From NCBI GenBank assembly GCA_010279815.1, contig QEOQ01000123.1, forward strand, positions 405,661-421,204: 15,544 nt of DNA. The letters are read 5' to 3'. The stretch comes from Brachionus plicatilis (lineage: Eukaryota; Rotifera; Eurotatoria; Ploima; Brachionidae). Shown here in pieces: positions 1 to 7,423 of this stretch. The notes under the pieces are model-generated. The model was not told the DNA's origin and searched no databases. It was given only the letters and a program-made list of their open reading frames with translations. The translations under genes and the position numbers were made by a program. Numbering within the stretch: position 1 is the stretch's first letter; every line of letters begins with the position of its first letter.

Positions 1-862
1 CAAGGCCTTTGACAAAGTTTAACATCGACTGTTGCTCTACAAGTTATCAGATTATGGATTTGAAGGAAAAATATTAGATTGGGTGAAAAAATTTTTTAGT
101 TGGAAGAAAGCAAAGAGTTGTTCTTGGTAACGTTGAATAAGAATGGCTTGATGTTACTAGTGGTATTCCGCAGGGATCGGTCCTTGGGTCTCTTCTTTTT
201 GTTTTTTTCAAAAACTATTTGTCCGAATCTTTAAGTAATAAAACAAAAATCTATGCTGATGACATGAACATTTTAGCAGCTATTAACCATCTTAATGATA
301 ATTTATCTTTACAGCGCGATATAGATGCTGTTTCAAGCTGGGCGATTACATGGGCTACTGATTTAAACGTAGAGAAGTGTTAAGTTACGCATATTGGAAA
401 TAAAAATCCTCAGTTTGACTACACAATTTTTAATAAACATGGAACAGAATCATTAGATTAAACAAAATTGGAAAGGATTTGGGTATTTTTTTCAAAATGA
501 TCTAAAATGGGGTGCACATGTTAGCCACTCTTCTGGCAGAGCGAATAAGATTTTGGAAATGATTTGAAAAATTTTAAATTTTTGGACGCCAATGTAATTA
601 AGTTACTGTATACCTCATTGGTAAGGCCTCTTATTGAATATGGAGTTAGTGTTTGGAATCCAAACCTAAAAGAAGATAAGAAGGAATTAGAAAAAGTACA
701 ACGTAGAGCTATGAAGTTGATTCCAGCCTTTAAGAATCTTGAGTATGAAGAAAGATTAAATAGAATAAAACTTACATCTTTGGATAAGAGAAGAAGAGGC
801 GATTTGATTCAGTGTTTTAAAATTGTTAACAGTCTTGAAACTGTTAAATTGGTAAGTGAAAT
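1..862 (+). pseudogene. Decayed non-LTR (LINE) reverse transcriptase, 5'-truncated by the window edge
   Basis: This is a fragment of the reverse transcriptase ORF of a non-LTR retrotransposon of the jockey/CR1/RTE-like kind. Translation across three frames shows the palm motifs in order: an AFDKV-like start, then SGIPQGSVLG (about 160-195), then the catalytic YADD at 252-263. A thumb/C-terminal part follows with SLVRPLIEYGVSVWNP and VQRRAMK, ending in RRRGDLIQCFKIVN. It is dead: in-frame stops lie at 20-22, 138-140 and 381-383, and frameshifts occur near 95-100 and near 565. The longest intact piece is 564-862. The usual final segment (the NRVVNxWN region) is missing, and the sequence runs straight into the (GTA)n tract of the neighbouring inverted element. 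The exact clade cannot be decided by eye. Confidence 0.9.
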
Positions 863-864
863 CG

Positions 865-887
865 GTAGTAGTAGTAGTAGTAGTAGT
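865..887. repeat. (GTA)n microsatellite, read as the 3' tail of the minus-strand LINE
   Basis: About 7.5 GTA units. On the - strand this is a (TAC)n run directly after the 3' untranslated end of the LINE at 888-1375, which is where a simple-repeat tail of a non-LTR element is expected. A similar CTA/TAC run ends the + strand LINE piece at 2150-2162. Confidence 0.8.
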
Positions 888-1375
888 TTTGACTGAAGCT
901 GGCTAGCCAGCGAGTGTGCTGATAAGGCACACTAAGACAGCTGATGTGATTGATTGCTGCTCATCCAGCAATCAATGCCTGCTTTAAAGCTGTTAACATT
1001 GGGGGCTTCAACTAATTTATTTGCCAGCGAGTTCCATATGTTAGCGGTTTTGTTGAAAAAAAAGTTATCTCTATGTTGGAGCTTCGAAATTTCTTTGTGA
1101 TATTTGAAGCAGTGACCTCTTCCTTGGTTTTTTGTGACATTAAAATTGTTGCTTTTTTCAACCAATTTTATTCCATGCATGAACTTTTATAATTGAATTA
1201 GATCCCCTCTTTTTCTTCTTTCTACCAGATTTGGAATGTTCAAAGCCTTCAATCTGCTTTCATACGGTTTATTTCTAAATGAAGAAAAACATTTCGTAGC
1301 TCTGCGTTGAATCCTTTCAACATTCTCAATGACAACAGGTACGTTCAAAGGAAAAATTATATTTTGAGGGGTCAT
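888..1375 (-). pseudogene. 5'-truncated LINE: C-terminal end of reverse transcriptase plus 3' UTR
   Basis: Read on the - strand, 1375-932 encodes the last part of a LINE reverse transcriptase: VERIQRRATKC, then NLVERRKRGDLIQ, GRGHCFKYHKEIS, and near the end NIWNSLANKLVEAPNVNSFK. The frame is continuous except for one TAA at 1187-1189, where related elements have a Tyr or similar residue after GDLIQ, so it is a nonsense mutation. The ORF ends with TAG at 932-934. A short hairpin-rich 3' UTR and a (TAC)n tail follow. The 5' side is cut off near 1375, which is typical of incomplete target-primed reverse transcription. It is oriented tail to tail with the LINE at 1-862 and probably interrupted it. 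Confidence 0.88.
898..976 (-). other. Three consecutive hairpins at the 3' end of the minus-strand LINE
   Basis: Three perfect inverted repeats follow one another. 949-976 has an 11-bp stem with a 6-nt loop. 914-932 has a 6-bp stem (GTGTGC/GCACAC) with a 7-nt loop that begins at the stop codon. 898-911 is the palindrome GCTGGCTAGCCAGC. They sit in the last codons and 3' UTR of the LINE, just before the repeat tail. In several LINE families 3' RNA hairpins are recognised by the element's own reverse transcriptase; that role is inferred here. Confidence 0.65.
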
Positions 1376-1377
1376 GC

Positions 1378-1539
1378 CTAGAACCTTTAGAAGCTAGAGT
1401 CAAAAAACTTGTAAAAAACTTCATTATAAACTCTAGCGCCGTTAGCAAAGGAATCAAGAGTTTAATAAACAGTTGTGATTGGAGTAGAAGTGATAAAAAA
1501 TCCATCTTAAAGAAACTATTAACTACTTTTTTACTTTAG
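1378..1539 (+). other. Orphan open reading frame between LINE fragments
   Basis: The + strand is open for about 53 codons and ends with TAG at 1537-1539. It reads EPLEARVKKLVKNFIINSS and continues with a Ser/Lys-rich stretch containing NSCDWSRSDKKS. The composition looks like protein rather than random AT-rich DNA, and the reading has no clear ATG. I do not recognise it. It could be an exon remnant of a host gene, part of a retrotransposon ORF1, or chance. It lies directly after the 5' truncation point of the - strand LINE and before the ZW10-derived fragment. Confidence 0.3.
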
Positions 1540-1684
1540 ATTTAATTTTTTACTCTTTTTTATTTTTTTAAAAACTTTTACTTAATCTAATTAATTTTCG
1601 TATTTGAAATTTTGTAAATTATTTTTTATGCTGAAAGGAGAGCGTTCTTTCTTCAAGCAGCAGACCATAGGTCGCATTTTAATT

Positions 1685-1702
1685 TAATAATAATAATAAT
1701 AA
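1685..1702 (+). repeat. (TAA)6 microsatellite, probable retroelement tail
   Basis: Six TAA units follow a short non-AT-rich stretch (about 1636-1680, containing GCAGCAGACCATAGGTCGC), as at the 3' end of a LINE or SINE copy on +. The ZW10-derived sequence starts immediately after it. Confidence 0.6.
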
Positions 1703-1950
1703 GTGATTTGGTAAATTTGTCATTAAGCACAAATTTAGCTGATTTGAATGCCAGCAAATATGTAGAAAGTTGGCAAAAATTCAAGCATTTGTTAGTTATT
1801 TTAAAAGCAAATTTAAAAGAAATTGTTGATTTATGGACGGATGGAATGGGACCTTTGGCAATGCATTTTGAACCGGATGAGGTCAGAAGCCTCATCAAAG
1901 CTTTGTTTATGAATACAGGGGTCATGCATGAGAACTTATTAAAAATTGTT
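1703..1950 (+). pseudogene. ZW10: ZW10 C-terminal fragment (kinetochore / ER-Golgi tether protein)
   Basis: The reading frame encodes the extreme C-terminus of ZW10, a subunit of the RZZ kinetochore complex and of the NRZ/Dsl1 ER tethering complex. The diagnostic block is YVESWQKFK, then EIVDLWTDGMGPLA, then EVRSLIKALFMNT. Animal ZW10 proteins end in the same pattern, with W.DG.GPLA, EV..LI.ALF.NT and about eleven further residues. Here those last residues (to about LLKIV, near 1950) are present, but no stop follows and the frame runs into LINE sequence. Only about 80 residues of a protein that is normally about 780 long are present. It begins right after a (TAA)6 tail and ends in a LINE 3' end, so it is an orphan last exon or captured copy and not a gene. 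Confidence 0.75.
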
Positions 1951-2162
1951 TATCACGGTTCAACTTTATCACAAACAGGGTTGTAAACGTCTGGAACCGT
2001 TTATCAAAAAATGTTGTTGAAGCAAATTCATTAAATTCCTTCAAAGTAAGACTTGATTAATGGTTTATGGTACAGAATCTGGTGTGATTGCAAAGAACTG
2101 CCACAGTCTTACGGTTTAACTAGCCATGCTCCAGTCGCAATTACTTTTTCTACTACTACTAA
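1951..2162 (+). pseudogene. Third LINE remnant: last codons of reverse transcriptase, 3' UTR and (CTA)n tail
   Basis: From about 1965 the frame reads FITNRVVNVWNRLSKNVVEA, followed by NSLNSFKVRLD and TAA at 2058-2060. This is the typical C-terminal block of the same LINE superfamily and matches the NIWNSLANKLVEA block of the - strand copy. About 90 bp of 3' UTR follow, then four CTA units at 2150-2162. The body upstream is missing and replaced by ZW10-derived sequence. The end structure (stop, short UTR, CTA/TAC tail) is shared with the copy at 865-1375. Confidence 0.82.
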
Positions 2163-2519
2163 TATAATTTTACTTTTGGACAAAAATTAACCTGTAAAGT
2201 ATGGGTCATAATTTTTGAGACCCTTTCAGCCAATTTGATGTAATTCCAACTTTATTTCTATCTTTTTTATTGAGATCAAGACGACGAGGGCAATTATCAC
2301 ATACTCATAATATCTCATATAATCATATTAAAAGAATAAATTGTTTTTTAAAAAATTTTAGTTCAGAAAAGATTTAAAAATTCAAATAGATATGAGATAT
2401 TTTTAAAGTAGAAAAAGAAGCTTTGCCATGGACGAGTGAAAAAAGTAAAAAATGATTTTAAAAGAGTAAAATAATACCTTGAATTTTAGTTTTTTAGCGT
2501 GGCTTCTTAAATAGATGAA
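2163..2519. other. Intergenic AT-rich stretch
   Basis: I see no gene. A perfect 12-bp inverted repeat, AATATCTCATAT at 2309-2320 and its complement at 2390-2401, is the only structure noted. The last nine bases, ATAGATGAA (2511-2519), are the left target-site duplication of the adjacent foldback element. Confidence 0.6.
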
Positions 2520-2875
2520 GGGGTTGTGAAGTTCGTTTCAATTCGATCTTTTCAATTCAGATAAACTTAAATAACTTTTTTACTAAAAGAAATAATTTAG
2601 TTCAATGAAATGCTCAATTATAAGCAAATTTGCTTAATTTAGTAAAATAAGTCTGCAAAATACTCTGCAATTTTATGCATTTTGCACGCCATTAAAAAGT
2701 ATTCTAATCAACTGTGCAAGTACATTGCAGAGTTTTTGCAGACATATATTTTCGGATTAAGCAAAGTTGCTTAAACATTAAGCATTTTACAGAACTAAAT
2801 TATTCCTTATAGTAAAAAAATTAATCAAATTTTTCTGAATTGAAACGATCGAATCGAAATGAACTTCACAACCCC
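2520..2875. mobile_element. 356-bp foldback MITE with long terminal inverted repeats and a 9-bp target duplication
   Basis: The left end starts GGGGTTGTGAAGTTCGTTTC and the right end, read on -, starts GGGGTTGTGAAGTTCATTTC. The two arms stay alignable for about 165 bp (2520-2688 and 2711-2875), including GTCTGCAAAA and CTCTGCAAT blocks, with only about 22 bp between them. The whole element can therefore fold into one imperfect hairpin. It is flanked by a perfect 9-bp direct repeat, ATAGATGAA, at 2511-2519 and 2876-2884. There is no coding capacity. Long arms plus a 9-bp duplication best fit a Mutator-like (MULE) non-autonomous element; Merlin (8-9 bp) is the alternative. The perfect duplication suggests a fairly recent insertion. 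Confidence 0.88.
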
Positions 2876-2884
2876 ATAGATGAA

Positions 2885-3419
2885 CTATGTTTAAAAAAAA
2901 TTAAATTTAAAGTTTGAACAAAATTAAAATTATTCAATGAATAATTTCTACTGGTCAAAAAGGATTTTTTCATGATCTGATTTTTATCATAATTAAAGAA
3001 TTTTGAACTTAACCGTTACTGTTTTGAAATGTTATAAAAAAATAATTTCAAGATTCTCACAAATTTTGAGTATTGTGGTGAAATATAAAGTGTTAACAAG
3101 AAAATGCCCAAAAAAATCATTTTTGGGATTTCCATCCGAATTGCCCCACATATATTCGGCTATGAGCCAGTTTCTCATTCACCTTCAAAGTATGCTCCTA
3201 TTTTTAGTAAGAACAAATAAAAAGATCATATCATAAACAATTTGAACTTAATGAGGATCAAATTTATTTTTAATTTAAAAACCTATAATAAAGTAAAAAA
3301 AATTTCTTATATTTGTTTGATGTGTTTTTATGATTAAAATTCTTTTTTTAAATAAATGTCTGAATTTACGATTTTTTAAAGTTAGATTCACAATGATACA
3401 ATTTTAGTTCAAATTAAAG
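2885..3419. other. Intergenic AT-rich stretch upstream of PTCD2
   Basis: I find no credible gene. An open frame at 3003-3236 has no ATG start and no recognisable domain, and I regard it as chance. Confidence 0.55.
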
Positions 3420-3427
3420 TATAAAAG
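3420..3427 (+). promoter_or_regulatory. Candidate TATA box of PTCD2
   Basis: TATAAAAG begins 44 nt before the PTCD2 ATG at 3464. A start site 25-30 nt downstream would give a 5' UTR of only about 15 nt. The identical octamer occurs at the identical distance before the archaemetzincin ATG, which raises confidence in this AT-rich background. Confidence 0.5.
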
Positions 3428-3463
3428 TGTAATGATAAAATAAAATTTTTAAATTATTGAAAT

Positions 3464-4889
3464 ATGTCATTTGTTCTGAAATCAGTTTCCAGAGTCTTTC
3501 AGCGAAATTTTTTATATCATTCTGGTCAAACATTTAAAATCAGTAAGTTGCCCAAAAATTTAATTAGAAGAAAAATTTATTAAATAAAGAATAAAGATAC
3601 AAGATTGATTTATGATGCTTCAGTATTTGGAATTAAGGAATACGAAAATGCTCGATTCAACGCTAATATTAAAGCTAGCCCTGGTCTATTTAGTAAGGTT
3701 CAATTATTTTACCATTTATATTTAACTAACTTATTCCAGATTCGATTAAAAATCGTCTCCAAGAATCCATATCCAATAATTCAAATGAAATAGAACAGCA
3801 GGACTTAAACATGTTTCTTCTTCTTAGCAAAACTGATGATGATTTGGAACTTATTCTACAAGCATTCAAAAAGTGAACTTTTATTGAATAAAAAATCTTT
3901 AAAAAAATTTTATTTTAGAATAAAGAATTTGTTATTAATTGATAAAGACGAAAAATTTGGAGAACGTTTTACCAAACTTTGCTATCTTTTAGACAATAGC
4001 GACAAAATTATTGAAGCTTTGAATGATGACGAAATAAGGCCCTCTTTAATGGGCCAACTGACTTCATTTTTGATAATGAATAGATTTATAATGGATAAGA
4101 AAAATGATATGGCTTTGAAAGTTTTTGATCAGTATTTAGAAAATATTATAAATCGAAAGAAATTTAATGAGCGACCAGATGCAAAAACTTATTTAAAAAA
4201 ACAAAACCAACTCATACCATTTGGTCATTTGAGACTAGCTTTCGAAGCTTTATTGAACATTGTTAGATAATTTACTTATTAAAAATTTAAAAAACTTATT
4301 TTGTTATTAAGAATACTAAAGAATCGTTCAAGAAAATGCAAGAGGTTCTTAAACAAGTCGAGACTTTTAAATCGAAACCTAATAACACAGCTTTAGCATG
4401 CTGTTTTCTATTAGCATTGAGACAAGTACAAATTTAACTTTATTTATATCATATAATATTTTTTTTGAAGAATGAACCAAATTTTGCATATCAAATTGCT
4501 TTATCAGTGGAAAAATTTAATCTTACCTTGACAAACAACTTAAAAGCAATTGCTTTGCTGAAACAAGGCAGAATTGATGAAGCGTTCTATTTTTTAGATT
4601 CAATTTTAAATATCAAGCCAGTAAGAGTAAAGAATGATTTTGAGGGAAAATTTTTCCCAGATGCGGTAAATTTTATAAAATTGCTTAATATTAATAAAAT
4701 AATTTTAAAATATATTTTTAGTTACAAGCATTCAGCGAAGAGATAGAAAAATTAGATGAAAAAAACACATTTAAGAGGGAAAAATTTGAACTTCTTTTAA
4801 AAGAAGCAAACATGAAACTTTTTTATCAAGATCTATACGGCTATTGTACCAATGTTAATATAAAATCAAATACATTAAAACATAAATAA
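3464..4889 (+). CDS. PTCD2: Pentatricopeptide repeat-containing protein 2, mitochondrial (seven exons, 375 aa)
   Basis: PTCD2 is a mitochondrial matrix PPR-family protein; the mammalian protein is linked to processing of cytochrome b mRNA and to complex III. I rebuilt the gene as exons 3464-3542, 3597-3692, 3740-3872, 3919-4261, 4312-4425, 4471-4665 and 4722-4889. They total 1128 nt in one frame, i.e. 375 aa, close to the 388 aa of human PTCD2. All six introns are GT..AG and 45-56 bp long. The N-terminus, MSFVLKSVSRVFQRNFLYHSG, is basic with no acidic residue, as in a mitochondrial targeting peptide. Family-like blocks are LLLSKTDDDLELILQAF, FGERFTKLCYLLD, and FLLALRQNEPNFAYQIA followed by NLKAIALLKQGRIDEAF. 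Only the first exon boundary is less certain. Stop TAA is at 4887-4889. Confidence 0.88.
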
Positions 4890-4900
4890 ATTAAAATTTG

Positions 4901-4906
4901 AATAAA
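4901..4906 (+). terminator. Poly(A) signal of PTCD2
   Basis: AATAAA lies 12 nt after the PTCD2 stop codon, followed by a T-rich stretch. Such hexamers are common by chance at this base composition, so position is the main support. Confidence 0.45.
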
Positions 4907-5788
4907 TTTTTTATTTTATTTTAATGATTTTATAAAGGTTAAAACAATTTCCAAGCCTCAACTGATTAGTTTTATTATTTAGTGTTATTTTACAGGGTTA
5001 AACTCGATTATCACATCCAAAAACATCTTCGATAAGTGAAATTAAATTTTATTTTAAAGATTTAAATTTTTTTCTCTAAAATTTAGGCATAAATAATATT
5101 TTTTTTATGAGATTAATTTTCTGAAAGTCCTCACTCCTAGAATTTTATTTATTTTTTCAATTATTTTTTTTTTAATTTATTTTCAAATCTATATCGAAAA
5201 ATAGGAGAAAAATAGTTGTTTTAAACTGTTCGAGTCAATTTGAAGTTCTCTTTTTTAGGGTAATAATTTAAAAAAAGTAATAATTTTCCGTTAATTAGGT
5301 GATACATTTGACAATGGATAAACTGACTTTAAAAAAAATGATTTAACCAAATTTTATATTAATTTGCATTTTTGGAGTTTTTCGAAAAAAAATTACTTTT
5401 AAACTATTTTTTAAATTAATTTTAGTTAATTTATTTTAAATTTAAATTAATTTGTATTAATTTTACTAAACAATAATATTTTCGAATATTTTGGAAAAAA
5501 ATTTTTTTTTTTAATTGTTAAAACTTGGTATTGTAAATTTCAAATACAAATTGAAAAAAAATTCTTCCTTTTTCGATAAATTAAAATTAAAGATAATAAA
5601 ATGTATTTAAAAAAATACTGCAATATAGTGCAACATACTTAATTGAAATTATTTTAGGTAAAATAATTGCAAAAATTTAGTAGAATTCACTGATAAGTTA
5701 AACTGTAGTTATTAAGGTCGAGAGCGAAAGCTGGCTTTTACTTATAATATGTTTAATGATTGACTATTTTTTAAATTTTTATTCAATT
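4907..5788. other. Intergenic AT-rich stretch between PTCD2 and a MITE
   Basis: Long A and T runs with no usable open frames and no tRNA-like or other RNA structure that I can recognise. A weakly less AT-rich patch at about 4935-5040 shows no coding pattern. Confidence 0.6.
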
Positions 5789-5796
5789 GGCTAAAT

Positions 5797-6034
5797 CAGA
5801 GCTGTTTATAAGTCACAAGTCTCAAGTCAATTCCAAGTCCGGACTTTAAAATTTTGAAAACTGAAGAAGAATTGTGAAGACTTTTATGCTAAAATTGCAA
5901 GAAAATTCTAATATATGGCAAACCTATTGCATTAGGCAGCCAAAGAGTATATAAATTTGTTGATATGAAGCCAGATCTAGACAATAAAAAAAAAACCGGA
6001 CTTGGACTTTTTTTGGGACTCTTAAACAACTCTG
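5797..6034. mobile_element. 238-bp hAT-type MITE with 8-bp target duplication
   Basis: The left end begins CAGAGCTGTTTATAAGTCAC and the right end, read on -, begins CAGAGTTGTTTAAGAGTC. Both arms then share AAGTCC-AAGTCCGG blocks before poly-A/T tracts. Ends beginning CAGAG with short inverted repeats are typical of hAT transposons. The flanks are GGCTAAAT (5789-5796) and GACTAAAT (6035-6042), a 7 of 8 match to the 8-bp duplication that hAT insertions make. It has no coding capacity, so it is non-autonomous. A related end is present at 14690-14750. Confidence 0.8.
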
Positions 6035-6042
6035 GACTAAAT

Positions 6043-6744
6043 GTTATTTTATTAAAGAACATTTTGAAATATTAAAAATTTGAATTTTGAATCTATGTTT
6101 CATATCTTTTTATATGTTTTATTCTAGATGTCTCCAGATAAATTTTCAAATACCAAGATTATTTTTAAATGTTTTTGAATTTTTGATTATTAATAATAGA
6201 CCAAGTTATGATTAAATTAGCAATTCTTTTTTTGACATTTTTTTTAAAAATTAAAATATTTATTTTTTTATAGTTTAGTTTAATAAGCTATTGAAGATTT
6301 TTACTGGAATTATGGATAAATATCATTTATGCTCTATATTAATTACTTTCTTTTTATTTTTTGATAATCTTTTTAAATTTTCACGACATTTTATTTATAG
6401 AGAATATTTTTTCCTTATAAAATGAATATTTTTTAACACTTTCAGTTTACAGTTTAAAGATATACTTTCAGTTCTGTCTTAAATATTTCACTCAGTCTAG
6501 ATCTTATCAGTGAATGAAATAAATTAATCATTTATTTATTCTTCTTTGTGTCAACCACTAATTGGCGCCACATAAATTTTTTTGACTTACCACAAATTTT
6601 TAGCATTCAATGTTTATTAAACCTTAATATTTTATTTTCGTATTATGTGATCATTAAAAATAAAACTTGTTTGATAGAAGAAAGAGTAAATAAAAAAAAG
6701 CTAAAGATTGTCTAAAAATACTCTATTATTCTTATATATTAATA
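6043..6744. other. Intergenic AT-rich stretch upstream of prefoldin
   Basis: No supported gene. It probably contains the upstream control region of the prefoldin gene, but no convincing TATA box or initiator can be picked out. Confidence 0.5.
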
Positions 6745-6912
6745 AAATATGGAAAAAAAGTTAAGTTTTTATTTAAATGAAATATTCAAAAAATGCAATT
6801 GCACGTTCATAAATCAAATAAATACTGAACTGGATCTTTGTTATTCACTTGGCAACACTAAATTAATATTTTTGAATTTTTCCCCGAAAAAAATCCATCT
6901 GAAAATTCTCGT

Positions 6913-6944
6913 GCGTTTTTTACAATCTCCAGAATATAAAAAGA
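6913..6944 (+). promoter_or_regulatory. Splice acceptor and 12-nt leader just before the prefoldin ATG
   Basis: A pyrimidine-rich run ending ACAATCTCCAG (AG at 6931-6932) lies 12 nt before the ATG at 6945. It looks like a real 3' splice site in the 5' leader. It may belong to a cis intron in the 5' UTR, or be a trans-splice acceptor if this lineage adds a spliced leader. An ORF starting at ATG 6749 in another frame overlaps the prefoldin start by 14 nt and would be removed by such splicing. Confidence 0.45.
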
Positions 6945-7331
6945 ATGTCGAACGCTAGTCTTCACCCGAGCGTTGATCTAGAGCTTAAAAAAGCATTTGA
7001 AGATCTTCAAACCAAAATGTTCACCAGCCGCAATCAAATGAAGGTAATTGGCGTTCAAGTCGATCAATTGAAGCGTCAAGTTCAGCATGCCAAACTTACC
7101 GAATCCGAACTAGTTCAACTAGACACCAGCGTTCGTATGTACGAAGGTATCGGACGCATGTTTGTCCTCAGCGATAAGCCAGCAGTGTTGAAAAGTTTGG
7201 AAGAAAAGTCAAAAACTTGTGAGACCAAGATCCAAAGCTTGGAAAAAACAAAGGAATACCTAGAAAAAAGTCTTAAAGACAGCGAGAACAGTTTACGTGA
7301 ATTGATCACTGTTAAACAAGGTAAAAAATGA
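6945..7331 (+). CDS. PFDN1: Prefoldin subunit 1 (128 aa, intronless)
   Basis: PFDN1 is a beta-type subunit of the hexameric prefoldin chaperone, which captures nascent actin and tubulin in the cytosol and passes them to the CCT chaperonin. The 128-aa protein has the length of the family (human 122 aa). It starts with VDLELKKAFEDLQTK (residues 10-24, first coiled-coil helix). The family block MYEGIGRMF follows at 65-73 in the beta-hairpin region. A second coiled coil spans about 80-120 (LEEKSKTCETKIQSLEKTKE). The ATG at 6945 is chosen because the conserved VDLELKKAF begins only nine residues later and an in-frame leader is short. The GC content is visibly higher than its surroundings. It converges on the - strand gene at 7424-7962, with only 92 bp between stop codons. 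Confidence 0.96.
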   Translation: MSNASLHPSVDLELKKAFEDLQTKMFTSRNQMKVIGVQVDQLKRQVQHAKLTESELVQLDTSVRMYEGIGRMFVLSDKPAVLKSLEEKSKTCETKIQSLEKTKEYLEKSLKDSENSLRELITVKQGKK

Positions 7332-7380
7332 GCATTTCATCGAAAAGTTTTGACAAATTCATTATCATTTAGCATCGTTT

Positions 7381-7417
7381 TTTATTTTTTAATTAAAAAA
7401 AAAGTTTTAAAAATAAA
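7381..7417. terminator. Overlapping poly(A) signals of two convergent genes
   Basis: AATAAA on + at 7412-7417 can serve prefoldin, and AATAAA on - (TTTATT at 7381-7386) can serve the convergent membrane-protein gene. If both are used, each transcript runs into the other gene's 3' UTR. Confidence 0.4.
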
Positions 7418-7423
7418 AAAAAA

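Noticed and set aside
1653..1925. 90-codon frame on -
   Set aside because: It is antisense to the ZW10 fragment, whose + strand reading matches a known protein.
2309..2401. 12-bp inverted repeat AATATCTCATAT around 70 bp of AT-rich DNA
   Set aside because: Too short and too AT-rich to support a transposon or structured RNA; no flanking duplication seen.
3003..3236. 77-codon open frame on +
   Set aside because: No ATG, Lys/Leu/Ile-rich composition expected by chance in AT-rich DNA, no domain, no splice context.
4621..4660. Alternative 40-bp intron in PTCD2 (GTAAGA...CCCAG)
   Set aside because: Splicing it would delete a segment (VKNDFEGKFFPDA) that fits the family and would leave only 5 nt of exon before the next donor.
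7115..7309. Antisense frame inside prefoldin
   Set aside because: It is the shadow of the conserved prefoldin coding sequence on the other strand.
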